From Prado023 sp963753075 (GTDB taxonomy: Bacteria > Actinomycetota > Actinomycetes > S36-B12 > CAIYMF01), in the NCBI GenBank assembly GCA_963753075.1, contig CAVWAR010000010.1, positions 186,001 to 250,000 of the forward strand: a stretch of DNA of 64,000 bases, in the 5' to 3' direction. Below, in pieces: positions 28,401-35,105 of this stretch. The position numbers and the translations under genes were made by a program. The stretch's first letter is position 1; each line of letters begins with the position of its first letter. The notes under the pieces are model-generated. The model worked only from the letters and a program-made list of their open reading frames with translations. It did no database searches and had not been told where the DNA came from.

Positions 28401-31400
28401 GGTCGCCGACTCGCTCGACGCCGACTACCGCGAGGCGCTGGCGACGCTGGCGCTGCTGGAGGCTGAGCACGGGCCCGCGTCGCTGGTGGCACCACTGTTC
28501 GACCCGCGTCGGCACGTCGTGCTGGACTCTGCAGCCACGTGGGCGCGCGCTGATGTGGACCACCTCGTGCAGGCCTGCCTGGCAGCCGAGCCCGGAGCAG
28601 CCCAGTCGGGTGCCCTGGACGACCTGATCGAGCAGATCGCCGCACATCGTGCGGCGGATCCGCGGATCGGCGCGACCCTCGCCTACCACCGCGAGCGGCT
28701 CGCTGCCGCCGGTCGGTCGGAGACGGTCGCGGTGATCGACCGGGTGGTGGGCGCTGCTCCGGCAGGCGTGTCCGTCCCGGGGGTGCAGAAGCTGCGTGGG
28801 GCCCTGGGCAGCGGCGACCCCGCGCGGGTCCTTGCTGCGGCGGAGTCCCTGGGGCAGGCGCCGGGTGACTTCCGTGGCGAGGTTGCACTGGTCACCGGTG
28901 CCTCGCCGAACTCGATCGCATGGTCGTCGGTGGCGCACCTGCTGCGTGGCGGTGCGACGGTGGTCCTGGCCACCACGACCGACACCCCCGAGCGGATCGC
29001 GGCCTACCGCGATCTCGAGCGCCGGTTCGCCGGCCCCGGTGCGCAGCTGCACGTCGTGCGCGCCAACCTCGCCTCATTCGCCGACATCGATGCCCTGATC
29101 GAGTGGATGGTCACCCCGACCGTGGAGGACCTGGGGCCCATCACCCGCGAGGTCAAGCCAGCGCTGTGGCCGACCCTTGTGCTGCCGTTCGCAGCTGCCC
29201 CGGCCATGGGCGAGCTGCCCGACACCGGTCGGGATGCCCAGCTCACCCTGCGCCTGCTGCTGCTCGGCGTGCAACGCCTCGTCGGCGGCCTTGCCGAGCG
29301 TTCCGGTGCTGCGCGGCGGGACCCGTTCAGCGTGATCCTGCCGATGTCGCCCAACCACGGGACGTTCGGTGGAGACGGTGCGTACGGCGACGCCAAGGCG
29401 GCCCTGGAGACCATGGCGAACAAGTGGAGCTCGGAGGGTTCACGTTGGGGCGCCCAGACCCGGATCATCTCCGCCGAGATCGGCTGGGTGCGTGGCACCG
29501 GCCTGATGGCCGCGAACGATCGGGTCGCCCGCTACGTCGAGGACGAGCTCGGCGTGGTCACCTACTCCGCCGAGCAGATGGGCGCACTCATCGCTGCGCT
29601 GGCCACGGAGCAGTTCCGCGACGACGCCGGCCGTGCGCCGCTGCGCCTGGACCTGTCCGGCGGGCTCGCGGGACGCGCCGACCTTGGTGCAGCACTGGCC
29701 AGGGCAGTCACGGAGCTCACGGCCGCAGCGGCCGACGAGGCCGACCGTCAGGCCGAGCCGACCGGCACGGTGGCTGCGCTGCCCAACATGCCGGCGGTGC
29801 TCGCTGGCGCGCGGGGAGCCGTGCGGAACCCGGCGGCGGAGTCCCGGGCGACGGTCCGTGCCGAGGACATGATCGTCATGGTGGGCATCGCCGAGTACGG
29901 CCCGTGGGGTGGCTCAGCCACCCGTTGGCAGGCTGAGGTCGGAGACCTAGGCGCTGCGGGTGTCGTCGAGCTGGCCTGGCGCTGTGGGCTGATCGACTGG
30001 GACGCCACGGCCGGGGGCTGGGTCGATGTCGAAGCCGGTGGACTCGTCGATGAGGCGGACGTGGCTGAGCGCTACCGGGAGCAGGTCGAGGTCCGCTCCG
30101 GGTTGCGCCTGTTCACCGACGACGAGGCGGTGGCCGCCGACGGCTACCCGGAGTTCACCGAGGTGTTCCTCGACAAGGCCATGAGCAAGCTGCTGTCCAC
30201 CGAGGCCGAGGCCCGGTCCATGGCCACCAACGTTCCCGGGGCCCTGGTCACGCAGGCCGAGGAGGGCTGGATCCTCACGCTGCCGGCGGGGGCGTCGGTG
30301 CGGATCCCGCAGCGTCGGCCGCTGGCTCGCTCGGCCGGCGGCCAGTTCCCGCTGGGATCGGACCCCGTCCGGCACGGCCTGGACTCCGGGATCGCAGGGT
30401 CCATGGACCCACTCACAGCCTGGAACGTGGTGATCACCGCGGAGGCGCTGGCCGATGCCGGCGTCACCGCCGAGGAGCTCGTGGGGGCCGTGCACCCCAG
30501 CCTCGTGGGCAACACCCAGGGCAGCGGCATGGGCGGGATGAGCAGCATCTCCAAGGTGTTCATGGGCCCGCTGTCCGGGCGCCAGTACGCCAACGACGTG
30601 CTGCAGGAGGCTCTGGGCAACGTCGTCGCAGCACACGTCAACCAGGGACTCATCGGTGGATACGGGCCCATGGTCCACCCGGTGGCTGCATGTGCAACAG
30701 CGGCGGTCTCCCTCGAGGAGGCAGTCGACAAGATCACCTTGGGCAAGGCGGAGATCATCATCGGCGGCGGCTGGGACGACCTCAGCACCGAGGGGATCAC
30801 CGGGTTCGCCAACATGGCGGCCACGGCCGACAACGAGGCCCTGATCCAGTCCGGGCTCTATCCGCGCCAGCACAGCAGGCCGGGCGACCGGCGCCGGCGC
30901 GGGTTCGTCGAGTCCCAGGGTGGCGGCAGCTTCATCATCTGCCGCGGATCGGTCGCACTGTCGATGGGCCTGCCGGTCCGGGCGGTGGTGGGGTACGCGG
31001 CGTCCTTCGGCGACGGGATCCACACGTCGATCCCGGCTCCCGGCCTCGGCGCCCTGGGTTCGGTCCGAGGTGGCCAGGATTCGCCTCTGGGCCGGGCGCT
31101 GGCCCAGCTCGGCCTCACCGCTGACGATGTCGCGGTGGTCTCCAAGCACGATACGTCCACCGAGGCCAACGACCCGAACGAGGCGTTCCTGCACGAGACC
31201 ATCCAGGAGACCCTCGGCCGGACCCCCGGGGCACCGCTGCGGGTCATCTCGCAGAAGTCGTTGACCGGTCACTCCAAGGGCGGTGCTGCCGCGTGGCAGA
31301 TGGCCGGCCTGTGCGACGTCTTCGAGACCGGCACGGTGCCGGGCAACGCGAACCTGGTCAGCGCCGATCCGCGCGTCACCCCCGGCGATGCGCTGGTCGT

Positions 31401-31737
31401 GGACTACCGGCCGCTGCGCCGGGCTGAGCCGGTCCGCGCGGCCCTGGCGACAAGCCTCGGCTTCGGCCACGTGTCCGCGGTGGTCGCCCTGGCCCATCCG
31501 GACGTCTTCGTCGAGGCGATCCCGGCAGACCAGCGGGGGGAGTACCTGCAGCGCGCCCACGACCGACGGGTGTCGGGGGCGCGGGCGCGGCTGTCCGCGG
31601 CCCACGGCGGTGACGCCGTCCTGGAGCGGCGCACCGAGCGGCGGATGGGGACGGGCTCGACGCAGGATCTGCGCGCGCGGGAGGCCGAGATGCTCGTTGA
31701 TCCGCAGGGGGCGCTGCCCGGGCTGGCCCGCCCCTGA
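22462..31737 (+). CDS. fas: Type I fatty acid synthase (fused FAS, bacterial fungal-like)
   Basis: A 3091-residue single chain with all fatty acid synthase steps. Domain order: acetyltransferase (GHSAG, Ser about 148), enoyl reductase (ILPGMTPSTAEAP about 451; HLEGGAAGGHHSW about 592), dehydratase hot-dog (DANPIH about 1225), malonyl/palmitoyl transferase (GHSVGEY, Ser about 1435), acyl carrier (DGASSRRNQ, Ser about 1802 for phosphopantetheine), ketoreductase (VTGASPNSIAWSS about 2137; Tyr about 2308, Lys four later) and ketosynthase (Cys about 2744, His about 2896 and 2937). All catalytic residues checked are present. The product is probably acyl-CoA. Overlaps acpS by one base (TGATG). ATG 22465 is an equally good start. 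Confidence 0.97.
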   Translation: MMTTTAGQPRPIVVGGPTAPQPGSMAARLAAGKHPTTLLFPGIDPAWPAALATSLVGRPDLAAWVDTVVTDLDDWAQTPQVRALGLFADGFSHLLPSSPDDQISALAATGPYSLVGNLLTNLVSLAALDAEGLSRVTSAPTTRSAGHSAGLLAAVVATARGRDGLVDIRTAADAARIAAIMGAHAARHPWAVSDSAVAAALAGDELAGTPMVAISGPRTERLAAILAGAGAQDQIIIGVVNGPNRHILAGDPAALAHLRVGLEGLAQAEARKRAAGQLGGTPFRFAWEPLASSVPFHHPSLARAADDALAQIRDLGLSLPAIGDTRITDPATGHDLAVGNALREVVVSVLARPHDWAGAVIESVPAGTVAVMVSPMGALAAQTAADLRGRAALVIDPATTAGRESLFTPGSAPVIPESYERFAPRVVRAADGSLRLANLHTRLSGRSPMILPGMTPSTAEAPIVVAAANGGHVAELAGGGQVTERILSERIAEVSEGLAPGQEVVLNALFLDPYLWNLQVGRERLLQKARAAGAPINGLTISAGIPDKVEALALLDELAEAGIWLNAFKPGTVAQVQEVLAIAADTPHTVWIHLEGGAAGGHHSWEDLDDLLLSTYHLIREHENVVLAVGGGIADPQRAGALLTGTWAHPHGAATMPVDAILLGTVTMATRESAASPSVKAALVAAAGHDGWVSRGAFTGGTTSGRSGLNADIHFLDNSAARAAQLLDSVAGDEKAVAARREEIIEALARTAKPYFGDVSEMTYAEMLERFVVLTALGRHGRYEDGAWLDRTHRSRFIALLHQAEARLNPADTGRIETLFTDPASVDDPSAALERLAGAYPTAATALIHPADVAHFLATARTPGKPVPFVPVIDGDVRRWYQSDSLWQSHSDLYDADQVLIIPGPVAVSGITTVDEPVAHLLDRFETSVAGALAADHPLAGDDRDTADFRLGQNPAAPASGPEALLAAALAAPTWTWLGASRPNPLHRIGPADEWSILGASASWSSGGAETATLSALPDRTLALTLDWPDLGLPGDGELTIPLDANAHAGVVTFGVTEDGLASAGAGLLSMFAGGTAGPTSAEDVAAAHAATVGAAGALPDRVMSTLWPHVFGALAEAGMASSLFDLVHLSHEISTSPPTEADPVRVGVPGLSRTDGGLVVEVDSRAPGAVVTDRFFVRRSTVDPSLPTATMPQPRAGVVATPVRTLGILTVTAPTQLEAFATVSGDANPIHRSDLLARFVGLPGRIVHGMWTSAAATRAVLEFAGGGDASRLREWTVDFVAPVLPGQAVTLTVTRTGVRDGARIVSVEATTDEGVVAMGSAVVAGPRTMYVFPGQGIQSPGMGMDGYARSAAARSLWDRADAVTRERMGFSILEVVRDNPTSIEAVGTTYRHPAGVLHLTQFTQVAMAALAMATVAEMRESGVFDPQAAVAGHSVGEYNALSASNGVLTLEGAIELVFARGQGMHGLVARDDEGNSEYRLAVIRPHLARLTHAQAEALVAAVAADTGQLCEIVNHNLRGKQYAVAGTLGSLAELEARIGAGQPGRPPMLLVPGIDVPFHSSALLGGVADFRRQLMRKLPEHIDTEALVGRYIPNLYPHVFRIDREYVQGVHDVCRSPILAEVLADWESASADRDAIARTLIIELLAWQFASPVRWIETFELMCAPVELGGLGVERIVEIGVGSAPTLANLAKGSLALPTHRGSRPEVLNIEIDADAVFETSADPAPVIAEEDPEAQVASEPVAVAVPAPAPGLPAAAPSVAVADLPVDHATAVAALLALRVGVRVDQLEHDSIESLVDGASSRRNQVLMDIGKEFAVSAMDGAHEVPFVELTSKLAEKTTAYRYPGPVLSAAVEGAVTAALGPRGSSQSALAKRVSSHWGLEQGWVARTALALALGTREGSSRRGGDLATLTESSADGLIDEAVRAAAAEAGVAVAPVAAAAAGGGAVDAAAVNELREHVEGILVDQASEVLARLGRVPVADSLDADYREALATLALLEAEHGPASLVAPLFDPRRHVVLDSAATWARADVDHLVQACLAAEPGAAQSGALDDLIEQIAAHRAADPRIGATLAYHRERLAAAGRSETVAVIDRVVGAAPAGVSVPGVQKLRGALGSGDPARVLAAAESLGQAPGDFRGEVALVTGASPNSIAWSSVAHLLRGGATVVLATTTDTPERIAAYRDLERRFAGPGAQLHVVRANLASFADIDALIEWMVTPTVEDLGPITREVKPALWPTLVLPFAAAPAMGELPDTGRDAQLTLRLLLLGVQRLVGGLAERSGAARRDPFSVILPMSPNHGTFGGDGAYGDAKAALETMANKWSSEGSRWGAQTRIISAEIGWVRGTGLMAANDRVARYVEDELGVVTYSAEQMGALIAALATEQFRDDAGRAPLRLDLSGGLAGRADLGAALARAVTELTAAAADEADRQAEPTGTVAALPNMPAVLAGARGAVRNPAAESRATVRAEDMIVMVGIAEYGPWGGSATRWQAEVGDLGAAGVVELAWRCGLIDWDATAGGWVDVEAGGLVDEADVAERYREQVEVRSGLRLFTDDEAVAADGYPEFTEVFLDKAMSKLLSTEAEARSMATNVPGALVTQAEEGWILTLPAGASVRIPQRRPLARSAGGQFPLGSDPVRHGLDSGIAGSMDPLTAWNVVITAEALADAGVTAEELVGAVHPSLVGNTQGSGMGGMSSISKVFMGPLSGRQYANDVLQEALGNVVAAHVNQGLIGGYGPMVHPVAACATAAVSLEEAVDKITLGKAEIIIGGGWDDLSTEGITGFANMAATADNEALIQSGLYPRQHSRPGDRRRRGFVESQGGGSFIICRGSVALSMGLPVRAVVGYAASFGDGIHTSIPAPGLGALGSVRGGQDSPLGRALAQLGLTADDVAVVSKHDTSTEANDPNEAFLHETIQETLGRTPGAPLRVISQKSLTGHSKGGAAAWQMAGLCDVFETGTVPGNANLVSADPRVTPGDALVVDYRPLRRAEPVRAALATSLGFGHVSAVVALAHPDVFVEAIPADQRGEYLQRAHDRRVSGARARLSAAHGGDAVLERRTERRMGTGSTQDLRAREAEMLVDPQGALPGLARP

Positions 31738-32141
31738 TGGCGGTCCACGCTGTCGGGATCGACCTCGTGGCCGTGGACGCCTTCGCCGACCAGTTGCGCT
31801 CGGTCGGGTCGGCGTTCGCGGAGCGGACATTCACCGCCGGTGAGCTGCGTGCCGCAGGCGGTCATTCCGGCGCTGCTGCGCACCTGGCCGGCCGCTTCGC
31901 GGCGAAGGAGGCTTTCGTCAAGGCGTTCTCCGGCGCGCGACCCGGGCGGGCCCCGGTCCTGCCGGACATGGACTGGCGCGACGTCGAGGTGCTCGTCGAC
32001 GGGTGGGGCCGGCCGACCCTGGCTCTGCATGGCGCACTGGCCGCCGCGGTGCGCGACACCCTGGGCGAGGTCGCCCTGCACGTGTCCATCACCCATGAAC
32101 CGTCGATGGCGGCGGCCGTGGTGATCCTCGAAGGGAGCTAG
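31737..32141 (+). CDS. acpS: Holo-[acyl-carrier-protein] synthase
   Basis: A 134-residue phosphopantetheinyl transferase. GIDLVAVDAF carries the Mg2+ Asp, FTAGELRAA and HLAGRFAAKEAFVKAF contain the CoA/Mg2+ binding Glu and Lys, and VSITHEPSMAAAVVI is the C-terminal motif. It loads the carrier domain of the fatty acid synthase encoded just upstream, with which it shares one base; such fas-acpS pairs are known in mycobacteria. Its stop codon shares the CTAG with the stop of the tetR gene on the opposite strand. Confidence 0.95.
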   Translation: MAVHAVGIDLVAVDAFADQLRSVGSAFAERTFTAGELRAAGGHSGAAAHLAGRFAAKEAFVKAFSGARPGRAPVLPDMDWRDVEVLVDGWGRPTLALHGALAAAVRDTLGEVALHVSITHEPSMAAAVVILEGS

Positions 32142-32773
32142 GCGATCCGTGAGACGGCTCGCAGGTAGGCCCGCAGCATCCGCTTGAGCTCGCGGACCGT
32201 GTCCGGGTTGGGCTCTCCGTCGGAGACCGAGAAGTGCAGCAGCGACTGCGCCATCTCGACCACCACCTCGCAGATCGTGAGCTGTTCCTCGAGCGACTGG
32301 CCCTCGGTGAGCTGCTTGATCATGGGCAGCAGGGTCGTCACGAGGGCTCGGGAGTGCTCGGCGGCCAGCGACCTGGTGGCTGCGGTCGAGCGCATCGCCA
32401 GCCACACCGCTCTCCGTGTCGGGTCGTCGACCCAGTGCGCGGCGACCAGGTCGATGAGCTCGTTGGTCTCGGCCTGCCAGTCGCCGAGAGTGAGCCGGTC
32501 GGCGCGTGCGGTCAGGTCGTCGATCAGCGCCTCGGTGTCGCGTGCGTCGAGCTCGGCGACGATGGCGAACTTGTTCGGGAAGAACTGGTACACCGAGCCG
32601 ACGGGGATCCCGGCCCGGGTGGCGACGTCGTCGATGGTGAATCCCTCCACGCCGCTCTCTGCCAGCAACTCGCGTGCGGCGGTGAGGATGGCGTCGAAGC
32701 GGACCCGGCCGCGTTCCTGGACGGGCCGATGACGAACCGTGAGGTCGGGGGAGGGGCTGTCGACCGGCGCCAC
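32138..32773 (-). CDS. TetR family regulator, probable regulator of the fas operon
   Basis: A 211-residue TetR protein. The DNA-binding domain (about 22-70) has FDAILTAARELLAESG, FTIDDVATRAGIPVGSVYQFFPNKFAIV; the C-terminal ligand domain is helical and contains WLAMRSTAATRSLAAEHS. Similarity in size and helix-turn-helix to the fatty-acid regulator FasR and its place opposite fas-acpS suggest control of fatty acid synthesis, possibly by acyl-CoA; this is inference. The GTG start is preceded 6 nt away by TAGGAT (32780-32785), a leaderless promoter. Confidence 0.85.
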   Translation of the reverse strand: MAPVDSPSPDLTVRHRPVQERGRVRFDAILTAARELLAESGVEGFTIDDVATRAGIPVGSVYQFFPNKFAIVAELDARDTEALIDDLTARADRLTLGDWQAETNELIDLVAAHWVDDPTRRAVWLAMRSTAATRSLAAEHSRALVTTLLPMIKQLTEGQSLEEQLTICEVVVEMAQSLLHFSVSDGEPNPDTVRELKRMLRAYLRAVSRIA

Positions 32774-32779
32774 GCCTCG

Positions 32780-32785
32780 ATCCTA
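32780..32785 (-). promoter_or_regulatory. -10 box of the tetR gene
   Basis: TAGGAT on the reverse strand, 6 nt before the GTG start, so transcription would begin at or near the first codon (leaderless). A clear -35 is not seen. Confidence 0.45.
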
Positions 32786-32843
32786 CGGGTGCGACCCCTC
32801 CGGTGCTGGCCGCGGGCGCTCGACGTGGAGCCCCGGACCGGGG

Positions 32844-35001
32844 CTACCAGCCCAGCCACGCCTCAGGGTTGACGAACTTGCCGTTCTGCTTGACCTCGAA
32901 GTGCAGATGGCTCCCCGTGGAGTTGCCCGTCGAGCCCATCTTGCCGAGTCTGGTCCCCGGTCGAGACCTTCTGGCCCGGTGAGACACTGATGCTCGACAG
33001 GTGGCTGTAGGTGGTCTTGACGCCCCCTCCGTGGTTGATCACGACCTGGTTGCCGTAGGCGCCCTTGTAGCCCGTCGACGTCACCGTACCGCTCGCTGCG
33101 GCCTTGATCGGGGTCCCGGACGGAGCCGCGAAGTCGAGGCCGGTGTGGGTGCCGGAGGACCAGTACCCGCCGCCGGCGCCGAAGCGGGCTGTGAGGTTGT
33201 AGCCCTTGGTAACCGGCGACTGCCGAGACTTGGCCAGGCTGGCCTTGTAGACGTCGGCCTTGAGCTGCGCCTGCTCGAGATCGGCCTTGGACTCGGCCTG
33301 ATCGGCCTTCCGACCATCGAGCTTCTCCTGCTTGGCCTCGATCGTCGCCTCGACGGCCACAGCTTCCTCAAGCGTCTCCTCGCCGAACTCGATGGATGCA
33401 TCCAGCCGTTCGGCTGCCAGTTGCGCAGCCAGCTCCGCGGTCGCGACCTCCTCCTCGCTGGGGGTTCCGGGCAGCACGGCCGTGACACCCGTGGCCGCCG
33501 AGGAGACCTCCTCGGCATGCTCGGCAGCCACCTCGTGCGACAGCTCGGCAGCCTGGAGGTTCGCCAGCGCAACGGTCGCCCCGGCCTGCGCCTCTGTGAG
33601 TTCCTGCTCCGCCTCTGAGATCGCCTCCTTGGTCCGTTGCGTCTTCGCCTTGTTCTTCTGCAGCTCCGACTTGCTCTCGGCAGCCTTGCGCTGAGCCTTG
33701 GCCACGTCGTTGGGGCTGGCTCCGCCCTTCGGCGGCGTCGGCTTCTTGTCGGCCTTCTTGTCGGCCTTCTTCTTGTCGGCCTTCTCCTCAGCCTCTACCG
33801 GCTCGGCGACCTTGGTCTCGACGACCTGCTGAGGGGGGGCTGGCAGCACGGAGGCGGTCGGCGCCGGTGTGGCGGCTGCGGTCGATGGCACCAGCTGCCC
33901 CTGGGGTTCCTGGGCGGTGGACCGGGCGCTCGCGGAGTCGCCGCTGCGGCTGCTCTGCGCTGCAGCGGCTTCCCTGTCCTCGGTGGCGTCGTCCAGCGGC
34001 TGACCGGTCACCTTGGCTAGCTCCACCTTCAGCCCCGCGACAGTGTCGTCGGCCGGGTCGAAGGTGGCCGACGTGGATGTCGGGGCGGCCGCAGCAAGCC
34101 CCCCGGCGACAGGGGCTGAAACCAGGCCGACCGCGATCGCTGCCAGGGCTCCAGCCCTGAGCAATCCCTTGGGAGCGATCCCCAGCCGGATCTCGTCGAT
34201 GACGAAGAGGACGGGCAGAGACGTCTCTTCAAGCAGCTTGAGCGGGATCTCACCCACCTGGCCGTCATCGAGAGTGCCGTTGACCGCGTCGCGCATGCGG
34301 ACGCGGGCCAGGGACACGTCGCCGAGGTCGTCGATCACGAGGTCGTAGTCGTGCTGGGAGAGCTGGTCGGCGATCACAGGCCAGATGTCGGTCACGGACG
34401 CAGCTGTGATCCAGTCGTAGTCGACGTTCTGGGCCTTCGCGCGCGCCACCGCCTTGTCGTAGAGCTCCTGCTCGCGGCTGATGCTGATCGAGTCCAGCTT
34501 GTCCTCGGTGTGCGGGTTCTCGTCCTGGGCCCCGATGACCAGGATGTCCAGGTGCGCGCGTGCGGAGTCCGCTACGGCGACAGCCGCGTAGGCCAGGAGG
34601 CCCGACACCGGGCCGCCGCTGCGGTCGACGATGGCCAGGATCCGGCGGAATGGCGGCGGCTCGCCGTCAGCTAGGAATACGGCGAAGCCGGGGACCCCGT
34701 TGCCCGCATGTTTCGCCGTGGCGATCAGCAACTCGCTGAGCAGCTCCCGAGGGGGCGCGAAGTCCTTGCGCACCCCGACCCAGTGCATCCCGCGCTGGGC
34801 GGCGATCCGCAGGGCCTCGGACATGGTGGGTTCGGCTGTCTCGGAGGCCTGAACCGCGGCGTCGACATCCACGGGATCGACGCCCCAGGAGGTGAGCAGC
34901 AGAGTCCCCTCTGCGTAGCGCTGGGCGACCGTCAGCGGCGCCATGCTGCTGGGATCGGCGTCCATCACCACCAGCATCTGAGGGTCGACACCTTTGGTCA
35001 C
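32844..35001 (-). CDS. Membrane protein: stress-protein-like domain + helix + coiled coil + LytM (M23) domain, frameshifted near the end
   Basis: Residues 1-275 form a soluble alpha/beta region with two repeats resembling universal stress proteins (ILAIVDRSGGPVSGLL, LVIDDLG). One hydrophobic segment follows (about 278-305), then an Ala/Thr/Pro linker, a Lys-rich part, a long Ala/Glu/Lys coiled coil (about 400-590) and an M23 domain (HTGLDFAAPSG, the Zn His/Asp, and YSHLS). The frame as read ends at 32863; a single extra base near 32950 moves the final motif HLHFEV and the proper end (TAG 32844-32846) into another frame. Corrected length 718 residues. GTG start with GGAAGGAG 5 nt upstream. Likely outside coil and LytM domain act on or sense the wall; the inside stress-like domain is unusual in this family. 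Confidence 0.75.
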
Positions 35002-35014
35002 GACAACTCCTTCC

Positions 35015-35040
35015 GGGCACAGAACACTGCCAGTGTGCCC
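35015..35040 (-). promoter_or_regulatory. Hairpin in the 5' untranslated region of the LytM gene
   Basis: GGGCACA (35015-35021) and TGTGCCC (35034-35040) pair perfectly around a 12-nt loop, ending about 7 nt upstream of the Shine-Dalgarno of the gene starting at 35001. It could be an operator or affect translation; it does not resemble a riboswitch I recognise. Confidence 0.4.
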
Positions 35041-35105
35041 GACTCAGGGATGTCAGTCTTGCGCACAGGCCGTGGGCACGGGGCGGATTCGTGCTGGGGG
35101 CGGCG

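Noticed and set aside
23503..29052. Very long open frame (1849 codons) antisense to fas
   Set aside because: It is the codon-bias shadow of the fas gene in GC-rich DNA; no protein family motifs and no ribosome-binding site.
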